From assembly GCA_002382665.1 (NCBI GenBank), contig DFZA01000009.1:501436-565435 (forward strand): a stretch of 64,000 nt of DNA, in the 5' to 3' direction. The translations under genes and the position numbers were made by a program. Shown piece after piece: positions 1-7,823 of the stretch (position 1 is its first letter; each line of letters starts with the position of its first letter). The stretch is from Peptococcaceae bacterium UBA4068. GTDB taxonomy: Bacteria > Bacillota > Dehalobacteriia > UBA4068. Below the pieces are notes generated by a model. That model was not told the DNA's origin and did no database searches. It worked only from the letters and a program-made list of their open reading frames with translations.

Positions 1-200
1 GTGCAGCTATAAAATAGACGCTCAGTCGCCAGTGTCTGTGCACTATTATATCATATATTTTAACAAGCTGTTATTATTTTCAAATATCTGCTCATGCTTT
101 TAATATTATATACAGCTTTAACATTTTCCAACCTTAATAAAGATGCCGACACTCCAATGTCTCTCTTAATACCATCCGAACATCGTGCCTAAAGGTCTGA

Positions 201-476
201 TCGGCGCGGAAATTCCAGGATATGCATGACAAAAAATATTTCGACCATACCATCCCTACATACGGTTCGCCGTTTGAGATGATGACTGCCTTTGGTATTT
301 CCTATAGCTACGCCGGAGAAAATATCGCCATGGGCTATGCCACACCCCAAGCCGTGATGGACGGATGGATGAATTCCCCCGGACATAGAGTCAATATCTT
401 AAACGCCAACTACCCTCAAATCGGCGTCGGCTATGTTGCAGACGGTAGTTACTGGACACAAGAATTTATCGGCTAA
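201..476 (+). pseudogene. CAP-domain (SCP/YkwD-like) protein, 5'-degraded remnant
   Basis: The readable part from about 201 to the stop at 474-476 encodes the C-terminal half of a CAP domain of the secreted YkwD type. Visible hallmarks are FDHT near the start, AGENIAMGY in the middle, then GWMNSPGHRVNIL and IGVGY with a WTQEFIG tail. CAP proteins of this kind are normally about 120 residues of domain behind a signal peptide or an SLH/LysM anchor. Here an in-frame TGA at 198-200 lies just before SARKFQDMHD, which still looks like CAP sequence. An ATG at 222 could express only 84 residues, lacking helix 1 and any signal peptide. No ribosome binding site precedes that ATG. I call it a decayed gene. 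The family is known as secreted wall-associated or spore-associated proteins; activity of the remnant is unlikely. The first 200 bases hold nothing else I can identify. Confidence 0.7.
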
Positions 477-508
477 TATATCTTCACTTTGTTTTAGCAT
501 AAATACAG

Positions 509-535
509 AAAACCGCACTTTGTAGTGCGGTTTTC
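509..535 (+). terminator. Intrinsic terminator after the CAP remnant
   Basis: Arms AACCGCAC (511-518) and GTGCGGTT (525-532) are perfect complements around a 6-base loop, followed by a T-rich tail. It lies 33 bases after the CAP stop and fits termination of that former gene. Confidence 0.8.
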
Positions 536-566
536 TTTCCGACTTAATATGATAATCAGGACATTA

Positions 567-596
567 CTGACAATATGTTAATTGCATGCATATAAT
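567..596 (+). promoter_or_regulatory. Sigma-A-like promoter of the Cys-repeat gene
   Basis: CTGACA (567-572) and a perfect TATAAT (591-596) are separated by 18 bases. The predicted start near 603 leaves a leader of about 45 bases before the ATG at 649. Sequence inspection only. Confidence 0.55.
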
Positions 597-648
597 ATTA
601 TGACAAGCATAAATCAGATAAATTGATATCAGAAACGGAGTGTTTAAA

Positions 649-882
649 ATGTACAGAAACAATTTTTCTTGCCAAGGTGGCTATGATCGTTGGGACCGTA
701 ATGACCGTTGTGACTGTAGTGACCGTTGTGATTGTATTGACCGTTGTGACCGCTGTAACCGTTGTAACCGTTGTGACCGCTGTAACCGCTGTAACCGTTG
801 TAACCGCTGTGGCTGTTGCAACTTTTGCAGCTTTTGCAGCCTTTGTAGCTTTTGTGGCTTCTGCGGCTTTTTTCGCTTTTAA
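649..882 (+). CDS. Cysteine-every-third-residue repeat microprotein
   Basis: The 77-residue protein has 20 cysteines. After a short Arg/Asn/Gly-rich head it runs as tandem triplets DRC, NRC or DC for about 35 residues, passes a GCC turn, then switches to NFC/SFC/SLC/GFC triplets and ends in GFFRF. The first block is charged and polar; the second is aromatic and hydrophobic. Cys spacing stays at CxxC throughout. I chose the ATG at 649 because GGAG at 637-640 sits 8 bases upstream; an in-frame GTG at 640 overlaps that site. A promoter and a terminator flank it, so it is a single-gene unit. I do not recognise a family. Metal binding, a disulfide-crosslinked spore-coat or wall component, or a peptide precursor are possible, all inference. 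A second frame through the repeat is also open but has no comparable ribosome binding site. Confidence 0.65.
   Translation: MYRNNFSCQGGYDRWDRNDRCDCSDRCDCIDRCDRCNRCNRCDRCNRCNRCNRCGCCNFCSFCSLCSFCGFCGFFRF
700..868 (+). repeat. 9-nt tandem repeat inside the Cys-repeat gene
   Basis: Units close to GACCGTTGT and AACCGCTGT repeat head to tail, grading into TTTTGCAGC-like units at the 3' end. The 9-base period encodes three residues and keeps two frames open. Such arrays expand and contract by slippage without a frameshift, so length variation between strains would be expected. Confidence 0.85.
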
Positions 883-937
883 TGTTTAAGCGTTTTTAGT
901 TAGAGTGAAACAATTAAATTAAATAGTATTATATCTT

Positions 938-973
938 AAGACTAATAATCTTTATGGTTATAGTCTTTTTTTT
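938..973 (+). terminator. Intrinsic terminator of the Cys-repeat gene
   Basis: AAGACTA (938-944) pairs with TAGTCTT (961-967), with a run of eight T from 966. It lies 56 bases after the stop. Confidence 0.65.
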
Positions 974-992
974 ACCCCTTTTGCAATAAATA

Positions 993-1024
993 AATACCCG
1001 CAAAGCATTTGCTTTGCGAGTATT
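993..1024 (-). terminator. Intrinsic terminator of the propeller-like gene
   Basis: Read on the minus strand, AATACTCGCAAAGC pairs with GCTTTGCGGGTATT with one G-T pair, followed by a T-rich stretch. It lies 17 bases past the stop codon at 1041. Confidence 0.8.
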
Positions 1025-1040
1025 AAAGATAAATTAATTC

Positions 1041-2516
1041 TCAGTCATCGGTAGTTAATTTCCATACTTCACAACCTTGGAACGGATTTGCTGTGCCGAT
1101 ATAAAGACTGCCGTCTTTTGACACCAGCGTTGTCCTAAGGCCATAGTTATATTTGTTGTCAAGACCATTGATACTGATATAGCAATAATCTTTGCCGTCG
1201 CTGCTGGTAAGAAAATCAAAACCGTAGCTTTCAGGGTACAATTTAAGGCTTGCCAGAAAACTCTTTAGCCATTCGAGAAAATTAAAGTTATCTAAACTAA
1301 ACATCTGAGCCAAAGCCGGGCTTATATTTGCCTGGTTGATTCCCGCATTTCCCAAGAGTATTCCTATGTTTTGCAGATCTAAGTCTGCTATTTTTGTACC
1401 GAGCAGACCCTCTATGATAGTTGCGGCAAGGATGGCATCATCCCAGGTTCCTATATATAGTTTTTTATTATAGCTTTTTATCTGCCAGCAATAAGCATTA
1501 AACATATTGCCAAAACCTGAATCATATATTCCCTCGTTTCTGGTACCGGTTATAGGCTGAGTGGGAATCAGGGGCGCGCTGCCTACTATCACCTGCCATT
1601 GATCATCATCATTGATTCTGATTAAATCAAACCCTTTGGGCGGCACAAGTGTTTTATTAGGATCTACACTGACTATGCCTACCCAGATACCGGTGCCGAC
1701 ATAAACATGGTTTTTAAAAACCTCCATGCTCAGTGGCAGTTCGTTCAAAGCATCTCCTGCGCCTTTATCTACCACCAGCTTCCAGCCCGAATCCGGCTCG
1801 ACACCTCTTGTTCGCCATACTGCAAATCCGCCGGCCGGTGCGGTTCCTATGTACAGGTGATTTTTAAAACTGACCATCGATTGGATCTCACCTGTCGGCC
1901 CTCCGGCAGGCATTGTAATAGCAGTCCAACCAGCCCTTGGGTTAGCGCTGCTGTATAAATATGTCTGCTGAGTTTCGTCCAAAGTCTTTGTAGCAGCCAT
2001 ATAGAGCATCCCCGCGTGTTCGATCATCGTTCTGGTACTGAAGCCGCCGGGAATGCCTTGGTCAATAAACTCCCAATCAACACCGTTATTTGACCATAAT
2101 AAGTATGATTCGCTGGTTATGGTGAAGGCGCCGGCATATAGTCCGGTTTCACCCGTGCTGTCTTTGAATCTTATCATAAAACGAAATCCCATTATTGACA
2201 AATCGGCAGGGGCTTTGTATACTCTTTCCCATCCACTACATCCGTTTTTATTATAACGCCAAATCTCAGCGTTATTATCCAGATTTTCCGGTACCAAAAT
2301 AGGCGGCGCTGGAATGCCAATTCCCTCATATACCTGATAAACAATATTTCTGCCGGTACCAACATAAATGTAACTCCCGAGTTCTTCCATGCTCCAGGCA
2401 TAGTTGTTTTGTTTGGCGTTATCCAGATTATCTATATCGAACCCATTTACCTGAGTAATTTCTTCATAATAGTTATTAATAGTTATCATCCTTTGCATTT
2501 TTGTAGGTGTTATCAA
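1041..2516 (-). CDS. Predicted beta-propeller repeat protein, unknown function
   Basis: About 491 residues with no signal peptide or membrane segment. Recurrent blade-like motifs are visible: YIYVGTG, LYAGAF, LYMAATK, LYIGTAPAG, VYVGTG, LYIGTW and the final LYIGTANPFQGCEVWKL. Many are followed by phrases of the W-x-x-NG-x-DW-x type, as in BNR or Kelch-like propellers. A helical insert (about residues 375-425, EGLLGTKIADLDLQN to FLEWLKSFLASL) interrupts the blades. The likely start is the TTG at 2516, because GGGTGG lies 6 bases upstream; the longer frame from 2549 lacks a site. This start rule is inference. The gene is monocistronic, with terminators on both sides. I do not recognise a specific enzyme; a cytoplasmic or non-classically exported binding protein is possible. 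Confidence 0.7.
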   Translation of the reverse strand: MITPTKMQRMITINNYYEEITQVNGFDIDNLDNAKQNNYAWSMEELGSYIYVGTGRNIVYQVYEGIGIPAPPILVPENLDNNAEIWRYNKNGCSGWERVYKAPADLSIMGFRFMIRFKDSTGETGLYAGAFTITSESYLLWSNNGVDWEFIDQGIPGGFSTRTMIEHAGMLYMAATKTLDETQQTYLYSSANPRAGWTAITMPAGGPTGEIQSMVSFKNHLYIGTAPAGGFAVWRTRGVEPDSGWKLVVDKGAGDALNELPLSMEVFKNHVYVGTGIWVGIVSVDPNKTLVPPKGFDLIRINDDDQWQVIVGSAPLIPTQPITGTRNEGIYDSGFGNMFNAYCWQIKSYNKKLYIGTWDDAILAATIIEGLLGTKIADLDLQNIGILLGNAGINQANISPALAQMFSLDNFNFLEWLKSFLASLKLYPESYGFDFLTSSDGKDYCYISINGLDNKYNYGLRTTLVSKDGSLYIGTANPFQGCEVWKLTTDD

Positions 2517-2589
2517 AGAAATACCACCCTGATATATTATATGAAGCACCCGGACAAGATGTTTTTGGCCTGCTCCGCTTGCTTGCAGT

Positions 2590-2620
2590 AAAAAAAAAAT
2601 CCGTACTGCATAACAGTACG
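2590..2620 (-). terminator. Intrinsic terminator after the DUF6179 gene
   Basis: Minus-strand arms CGTACTG and CAGTACG (2602-2608 and 2614-2620) surround a 5-base loop and are followed by nine or more T. It ends the DUF6323-DUF6179 transcript 18 bases after its stop. Confidence 0.85.
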
Positions 2621-2637
2621 AATTTTATATTTTATAT

Positions 2638-3561
2638 TTAAACTTCAACAGGTAAAGTCAGAAATACACCGCCCATACCCGTTGGCAATGCAGCCATTAT
2701 TCTCGGGTATAAATCAAATGCTGTTTGCTTTAAATAATTTTGGGCAGATACGTTTGTTATATTAGTCAGCTCGCATACTTCCTGAGCTGCCGCCGAAAGT
2801 CTACTAATTGCATCTGCTTTAGATAAATCAGCAAATATCTCTGTAATCACACAGCGGGTATCCGCAGAAATATCAAGCGCAAAAACATCTCGCCCGACTA
2901 GCGCCAGGCCGATGGCATTTGTCGCAACAGGATCATAGAGATTGATTAGCAAGCCCCTATAATCACGGCAATAGCAATTGAGTAATAATTTAACTTTTTT
3001 AATATCAAAGCAACCGATAAACCGGTTTTCTATCAGCATCCGCTGCAGAAAATCATTGATATACTCGATACCGAGGAGTTGATCGGTAACCGGGTGGCAA
3101 AGCTGATAGTCAATATCAGCCGGTATTTCATGAGCAAAAAAACGGTGGTCATACCTTTTAAAAAATGCAGTAATGCCTTTTATTGTGTCAACATACGAAG
3201 TGTTTTTAATCGCAGGCGCGGTATGCATTACTTCCAGCAACAAAGTTTTGCCATAGGCGATTTTTTTCTCAATCTCAGCTTGACCGGCTCTGAGAATCTG
3301 CTGCAAATTATCATTGCTCAGCAGTTCGGATAAGCTACAAATTTTTGCTTTGAGACAGATTTGCAGTGTAAAACAAATTGAGTTAAACAGCTGCTCCGCT
3401 GTTTCTACAGGCACTGAGCTACTGTCTGACATCGTATGTCTCTCGGTGCGTTGGCCAAGCAGCTGCCACAGCTTGATTTTGAGCAAAGTAATTTCTTCGT
3501 CACTCAGCGGCATTTCGGCTACTAAGGTTTCTGGTATCAATATGGATAAGTCGTTTGTCAT
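2638..3561 (-). CDS. DUF6179-like protein
   Basis: A 307-residue soluble protein, mostly helical by composition, without a signal peptide or obvious catalytic motif. Features I associate with the DUF6179 family are the acidic N-terminal start followed by a long helical middle, an FFKRYDHRFFAHEIPADIDY segment near residues 132-152, and a C-terminal segment with LNCYCRDY. The ribosome binding site AAGGAG sits 5 bases before the ATG. The gene follows the DUF6323-like gene by 9 bases and shares its promoter and terminator, and that pairing is what I recall for these two families in Bacillota. Function is unknown; I infer that the two act together. Family naming is from memory of motif similarity, not a search. 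Confidence 0.7.
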   Translation of the reverse strand: MTNDLSILIPETLVAEMPLSDEEITLLKIKLWQLLGQRTERHTMSDSSSVPVETAEQLFNSICFTLQICLKAKICSLSELLSNDNLQQILRAGQAEIEKKIAYGKTLLLEVMHTAPAIKNTSYVDTIKGITAFFKRYDHRFFAHEIPADIDYQLCHPVTDQLLGIEYINDFLQRMLIENRFIGCFDIKKVKLLLNCYCRDYRGLLINLYDPVATNAIGLALVGRDVFALDISADTRCVITEIFADLSKADAISRLSAAAQEVCELTNITNVSAQNYLKQTAFDLYPRIMAALPTGMGGVFLTLPVEV

Positions 3562-3570
3562 TGCTTCTCC

Positions 3571-4041
3571 TTAAAATGGCCGTCCGTAGCGATCAATTTC
3601 ATCAACATCATAACCGTAGCGGGTATTGCGGCAGAGTTCTTCCAATGTAGTGTTGCTCAAGTATTCCAGCGAACCCTGGCAGACGCCGTCAAAGCGATTC
3701 TTCATAAATCCGATCAGTTCATCGTCAGATATCATATCCATTGACTCATTTTTGAAGTAATAAAATGAATCCTGAAGCTCCAGTATGGTATCTGGATAAT
3801 TTTCCTGAGTGATATATGGTGAGCTGCAAAAGGCAGTCAAAAGCTTCTTTAAGATACCCTGACCGAATTCAACGCGTCCGGTGTCTTTGAGCGCGGCAAA
3901 ACGCCTTTCGGTCAGCTCATATATCTGCTGCTCGGAAAGGAACAAGTCAAAGCGCACCGTGAGTTCGTTGCATTCCCGCAGCTCGGCCATAGCTTGTTTT
4001 TTCTGCATATCTACAACGGCAAGCGCAAAACCGTCATCCAT
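3571..4041 (-). CDS. DUF6323-like protein
   Basis: A 156-residue soluble protein. Characteristic pieces are ELRECNELTVRF near residue 21, the stretch GRVEFGQGILKKLLTAFCSS around residue 55-74, FYYFKNESMD followed by ISDDELIGFMK, and FDGVCQGSLEYLS near the C-terminus. These match my memory of DUF6323, a small Bacillota family that travels with DUF6179. GAGAGGTGAG lies just upstream of the ATG, and a sigma-A-like promoter is at 4076-4105. It is first gene of a two-gene operon. No catalytic residues are evident and the role is unknown. Confidence 0.7.
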   Translation of the reverse strand: MDDGFALAVVDMQKKQAMAELRECNELTVRFDLFLSEQQIYELTERRFAALKDTGRVEFGQGILKKLLTAFCSSPYITQENYPDTILELQDSFYYFKNESMDMISDDELIGFMKNRFDGVCQGSLEYLSNTTLEELCRNTRYGYDVDEIDRYGRPF

Positions 4042-4075
4042 ATTAACTCACCTCTCAAACTTAGTCTAACCTTAT

Positions 4076-4105
4076 TTAGTATGTATTACAAGACTTGAAT
4101 TTCAA
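4076..4105 (-). promoter_or_regulatory. Promoter of the DUF6323-DUF6179 operon
   Basis: On the minus strand TTGAAA (4100-4105) and TACTAA (4076-4081) are 18 bases apart, placing the transcription start about 30 bases before the ATG at 4041. Confidence 0.5.
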
Positions 4106-4132
4106 GCCGATTTGTGGTATGATAATAGCGTA

Positions 4133-4180
4133 AAAAAAGACCGCACAACAGTTAAAATAGCTGCTATGCGGAATTTTTTA
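4133..4180. terminator. Possible bidirectional terminator hairpin
   Basis: CCGCA (4141-4145) pairs with TGCGG (4167-4171), with partial CAG/CTG pairing inside, an A-run on the left and a T-run on the right. It separates divergent genes, so which transcript it ends is unclear. Confidence 0.45.
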
Positions 4181-4282
4181 TTTTAAATTAATTGTACATA
4201 GCTACCTGCCTTATTTTATCGCATAACAAGGCTGTAATTGGGAGAAATTAACTGTAATTGCAAACAAAAAAGGAGCGCCATT

Positions 4283-4603
4283 ATGATCTTAGAAGATTAT
4301 ATTAACTATCTTAATGATAATAACGCTAATGGCGTCGTATCGCTGTTTACGGAAAACTGCCATTTTAATGACGGCGGCGCACGGACAGTTGACGCACCCG
4401 ATTTGATTGCTGACGGCAAAGAAGAGCTTCGTGAATCATTAAAAATAGTATTTGGCCAGCGTAAAGTCAAGGCTGATATTGTTAAGCTAAATCCCAATTC
4501 CATGGAGTACGATGTCATTTTTGGCGACACCAAACTTACCTGTATCGGCTGCGCCACATTAAAAGATGGCTTGATCGACGAATATATCGTCAGGCCACGC
4601 TAA
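4283..4603 (+). CDS. SnoaL/NTF2-like fold protein
   Basis: A 106-residue protein with the layout of an NTF2-like/SnoaL domain: an N-terminal helix LEDYINYLNDNNANGVVSLF, the typical FTENCHFNDGG turn, a mid helix with EELRESLKIVFG, then beta strands ending in DGLIDEYIVRPR. I chose the ATG at 4283 because AAAGGAG lies 7 bases upstream; the longer frame from 4238 would read through that site. The fold hosts small-molecule isomerases, hydrolases and binding proteins. No catalytic Asp/His set is clear here, so substrate is unknown. It is a single gene with no close neighbour on its strand. Confidence 0.75.
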   Translation: MILEDYINYLNDNNANGVVSLFTENCHFNDGGARTVDAPDLIADGKEELRESLKIVFGQRKVKADIVKLNPNSMEYDVIFGDTKLTCIGCATLKDGLIDEYIVRPR

Positions 4604-4648
4604 TTTATTTACAAATCTCAAAGGGGCTTTGATTAGGGCCCCTTGTTT

Positions 4649-6463
4649 TTATTTAAAATTATCCAATGCCATTAGAGCAGCTCCCAGAGCGCCGCAAAGT
4701 TCCGGCTCGGCGGGAATAATCAACTTTTGTCCGAGCTTTTTCTCCAGTTCCTGCACCACACCGGCATTGCGGGCAACACCGCCTGTTATCATATAAGCTG
4801 GAACCCCTGCGGCTCTGCCGGCCAGCGCCGCAGTTTTTAAAGCCACAGCTTTATTGAGGCCGTGTACGATATCGGCGGCGGTACGGTTATCGGCAATCAG
4901 AGATACAACCTCCGATTCGGCAAATACCGTGCAAACGCTGGAGATAGTTAAATCCTTCTGCCAATCCAGCCCGACTATACTCATTTCGGCTACGTCCATC
5001 TCCAATGTCGTAGCCATCAGCTCAAGGAATCGGCCCGTACCGGCGGCACATTTATCGTTCATCACAAATGTGCGTACGCTGCCGTCATCGGCCAGGCCAA
5101 TGACTTTGCTGTCCTGGCCGCCGATGTCGATAACGGTGCTGACTTCACCGTTAATATAGCGCGCGCCCCGGGCATGACAGGTAATTTCAGTAACCGCCTG
5201 ATCCGCATCCGGCACAGCGTTGCGCCCATAGCCTGTGGCAACCAGATAATCAATCTGCGCTCTGTCAACCCCCAGCTTTTCTTTAACAGCCGCAAACGCT
5301 TTGGCAGCGCCGACAGCGGCGCGCGGGCCGGTTCTGACTGTCACGCCTCCCAAATAACTGCCATCAGCGGTGAGAACTACCATATTGGTGGTGGTAGAGC
5401 CGCTGTCAATACCGGCAACATAGCCGCTACCGCGTGTCGATAAACTTCGCGATACGTCGTTGCGGCCTCCCACGTCTCCTCGACGTATCTTTAATACGCC
5501 TGCGTCACCGCGTGCGTCCACGCCTGGTCTCGCTTGTTTCTCGGCACGCTGACCACTTTTTTGACAGTCTGCGGCAACATAGCTGCCCGAACCGCTTTTT
5601 TTCTTCCCGGCCGCTTGCCGCGCAAAAGCGGCATGCTCGGCAAAAGCGCCTAAACGCGTTGACAACTGCCCACCCGTCACCGGCAGATAATCGGCTTCGA
5701 TCTTCAGCAGCGGCAATTTTGTCCCCTTACGTAACGAGTCGTATTCAAAAGCATAATAATCGCAGAACTTGACTGTGTTGTAGACGATGCCGCTCAACCC
5801 CGGCAGATTATAAAGCGCGCGACGCGTGGAAACGTCGCGCATCCGCATGCAGGGCGTCAGCGCAAGCAATTCACCCGCGTACCAATCCATCAGCGCATCA
5901 AAATCGTTAATCCCCTGCGGCGGCGCACCCAGCGACCTAGTACCGGCACAGGTCAGGTCAGCAACGGGCAACGGCAGCCGCGCGGAGATTTCCGCCAACA
6001 AGCTGTCGCTGACTCTGCCGCCTGCCACCGCAATGAAATTTTCCCGTGGCAGCGGTTTAGAGGCAACCGGGAAAGCCGCCCGGAATTTGACGGCGTCAAA
6101 AGTGGTATTTTTATACTTACCGTATTCCTCAGCCAGTCTGACCAGTTCCTTTTTCAATATATTCTGTGAACAGCCACCCACTTTATGCGGTAAATCCAAC
6201 AGGAAGATAAAATCCAAATCGCCGCTGTTTTTTAAGATACCGTAGGCGCTACGCATCGAATCACAGCAATTAACCAGCGCTGCCTCGCGCAGCTTTTTAT
6301 CACGGCAATGCTGCAAAAAGGCTTGCACATGGCAGCAGATAGAGCTGTGCGCAACACTTTCGGCGTAGCCGAAGTCCTCCGCGCCGCTGTTCAAAAATAA
6401 CGGTTGGCCACCCAAAGCACCGAGCAGCTCAACCGGAGTATATTTGCAATTCCAGGCGATCAT
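4649..6463 (-). CDS. Fused 2-hydroxyacyl-CoA dehydratase-like / ATP-dependent activase protein
   Basis: A 604-residue two-part protein. Residues 1 to about 285 resemble the D-component (HgdB/FldC-like) of 2-hydroxyacyl-CoA dehydratases, with GGCSQ near 96-100 and several Cys. Residues 347-604 form a BcrA/BadF/HgdC-type ASKHA ATPase: GIDSGSTTTN phosphate loop at 351, DIGGQDSK at 446, the two [4Fe-4S] cysteines Cys472 (KCAAGTG) and Cys511 (SVCTVFAESE), and TGGVARN at 560. In the known family the activase uses ATP to drive an electron onto the dehydratase cluster. The linker (about 287-346) is rich in Arg, Gly and Asp, unlike either domain, and is encoded by a structured DNA insert (separate entry). 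The start overlaps the upstream dehydratase gene by 4 bases (ATGA), so translation is probably coupled. Substrate cannot be told from sequence. Confidence 0.85.
   Translation of the reverse strand: MIAWNCKYTPVELLGALGGQPLFLNSGAEDFGYAESVAHSSICCHVQAFLQHCRDKKLREAALVNCCDSMRSAYGILKNSGDLDFIFLLDLPHKVGGCSQNILKKELVRLAEEYGKYKNTTFDAVKFRAAFPVASKPLPRENFIAVAGGRVSDSLLAEISARLPLPVADLTCAGTRSLGAPPQGINDFDALMDWYAGELLALTPCMRMRDVSTRRALYNLPGLSGIVYNTVKFCDYYAFEYDSLRKGTKLPLLKIEADYLPVTGGQLSTRLGAFAEHAAFARQAAGKKKSGSGSYVAADCQKSGQRAEKQARPGVDARGDAGVLKIRRGDVGGRNDVSRSLSTRGSGYVAGIDSGSTTTNMVVLTADGSYLGGVTVRTGPRAAVGAAKAFAAVKEKLGVDRAQIDYLVATGYGRNAVPDADQAVTEITCHARGARYINGEVSTVIDIGGQDSKVIGLADDGSVRTFVMNDKCAAGTGRFLELMATTLEMDVAEMSIVGLDWQKDLTISSVCTVFAESEVVSLIADNRTAADIVHGLNKAVALKTAALAGRAAGVPAYMITGGVARNAGVVQELEKKLGQKLIIPAEPELCGALGAALMALDNFK
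5429..5580. repeat. Structured repeat-like element inserted in frame in the activase gene
   Basis: The segment coding the inter-domain linker is GC-rich and repetitive. GATACGTCG (5451-5459) and CGACGTATC (5481-5489) form a perfect 9-bp inverted repeat around a 21-base loop, and shorter arms (GCGTG/CACGC) lie at about 5510-5525. The encoded residues (AEKQARPGVDARGD and following) have low complexity and do not belong to either flanking domain. It looks like an intergenic palindromic repeat that landed in a tolerant linker. I see no second copy in this window. Confidence 0.55.
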
Positions 6464-7749
6464 GCCCTATTCTCCTTTCCGGCGTTATATCCCAGCTGTT
6501 CCAAAAACGCCTGCAACCTCACAGCCGCTCTGCCGTCGCCGGAGCAACCACGGTCACAGCCGTCACCGTCTAAGACCAGCGTCGGCAGCCCCCGCTGCTC
6601 AAAGTATTCTTTGGCATACTGTGAACCGCCCAAAGTATGACGGCAGCCCCAATGGCAGAAATAGACAATGCCGTCAGCATTGAGCCGACAAGCGTACCGA
6701 TATGAATTCTCCACCCTGTTTTCGATCGTGCCGTTGAAACTTGATTCAAGGATCCGCCGTGCCAGCGATTCGTACGGTTTGGTTGGGTCAACATCTATGA
6801 GTACAGCAGTATTGAGGTCGCAGCCGACGATCTCAACATTGCCGTTATAATCAAGTAACTGCCGTAGCGGTTCGTTGACATTTGGTAAGACATGCACCCA
6901 GAACAATCGTGGCCCGCGCCTCCCCTCGGGCAGCCTGGCTAGATCGGCGGCTAACATCGCCATATACTTAGCCACCTCCTGCTTGCCAAGTAACACCTGC
7001 GTCGCCAAAACATCCATCATCTCGGAAGTCATGCAAGTGTCAAGATACCTGGTAACCCGCGCGTCGAGATATGTCCGATAGCTCTCCAGCGCTTGCTGCG
7101 TCCAAAGCATACTTTGTCTCAACGCCTCATCATCCAGCTTTTTGCCGGTATGCCGCTCTATGAAAGCAGTCATCTCACGCAACTGATCAGCAACATACCG
7201 TAAGTTATCTTCCGTTGACTTGTCCGGCACATCGACGACATATTGCGGTATATCGTAATACTCGGCGATGCGGCGGAAGGAAAGCTGATTGGTATCGCAG
7301 GCATAAGTGGTATTGAGTATCAACGCCGGACGCGGCAACACGCCCGCTTCAATGCAGCCGATCAGTATGCGGTGATAGGAACAGAGTGTTTCCGGTATGC
7401 CGTTGCGCTCAGCAATTTCTAAAAAAAAGTTTTCGACAGCAGCACCTGTCAGATAGCAGGAGATACCCTCGGCAACCACCGGCTCGATGCCCATGGCATG
7501 CAGCACCTGACAGGGCAAAAAAATATTTACTAAAGCAGCTGCCCCATTATTATCATAACCGCGGCAGATACCGGAGGCCGTCAGATAATAAAGATACCGC
7601 TTAGAGGGCAGCAAAGGCCTGCTCGGCACTACCCGGGTCTTCATACCGTCTGTTTTATAAGCGGCTTTAAGCAGGCCGCGAACTACCTGCGGATGCTGTG
7701 GCACTAATTTATATATGGTTTTGCCAAATTTCTCTACAACTTTTCCCAT
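6460..7749 (-). CDS. 2-hydroxyacyl-CoA dehydratase family protein (D-component-like)
   Basis: A 429-residue protein of the HgdB/BcrB/FldC-like superfamily (pfam06050 type). Evidence: YLTASGICRGYD near 54-65, FLPCQVLHAMGIEPVVAEGISCYL around 77-98, and the mid-domain TTYACDTNQLSFR near 147-159. The C-terminal half has IVYFCHWGCRHTLGGSQ, LVLDGDGCDRGC and EQLGYN. Cysteines at about 81, 151, 368 and 372 could hold the [4Fe-4S] cluster, as in family members. The reaction of the family is reductant-primed radical dehydration of (R)-2-hydroxyacyl-CoA. The activase-fusion gene overlaps the 3' end by 4 bases, so the two form an operon supplying catalytic component and activator. Such standalone pairs also occur as uncharacterised double-cubane-cluster proteins, so true dehydratase activity is not assured. 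Confidence 0.8.
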   Translation of the reverse strand: MGKVVEKFGKTIYKLVPQHPQVVRGLLKAAYKTDGMKTRVVPSRPLLPSKRYLYYLTASGICRGYDNNGAAALVNIFLPCQVLHAMGIEPVVAEGISCYLTGAAVENFFLEIAERNGIPETLCSYHRILIGCIEAGVLPRPALILNTTYACDTNQLSFRRIAEYYDIPQYVVDVPDKSTEDNLRYVADQLREMTAFIERHTGKKLDDEALRQSMLWTQQALESYRTYLDARVTRYLDTCMTSEMMDVLATQVLLGKQEVAKYMAMLAADLARLPEGRRGPRLFWVHVLPNVNEPLRQLLDYNGNVEIVGCDLNTAVLIDVDPTKPYESLARRILESSFNGTIENRVENSYRYACRLNADGIVYFCHWGCRHTLGGSQYAKEYFEQRGLPTLVLDGDGCDRGCSGDGRAAVRLQAFLEQLGYNAGKENRA

Positions 7750-7788
7750 CGGTAAAATCCCTGCTATTAATCATATTATAGGAAGTTA

Positions 7789-7818
7789 ATTATACCATAT
7801 ATATCTTGAGGCACACAA
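7789..7818 (-). promoter_or_regulatory. Candidate promoter of the dehydratase-activase operon
   Basis: Minus strand TTGTGT (7813-7818) and TATAAT (7789-7794) are 18 bases apart, with a leader of about 33 bases to the ATG at 7749. The -10 is perfect; the -35 is weak. Confidence 0.4.
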
Positions 7819-7823
7819 TAAAA

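Noticed and set aside
623..889. Alternative frame through the 9-nt repeat encoding a TVV/TAV-rich hydrophobic protein
   Set aside because: No ribosome binding site at its start; it is open only because the repeat unit is a multiple of three. The Cys frame has GGAG at proper spacing.
5434..5772. Plus-strand frame opposite the activase linker
   Set aside because: Arises from the GC-rich insert on the other strand; no start signal or domain.
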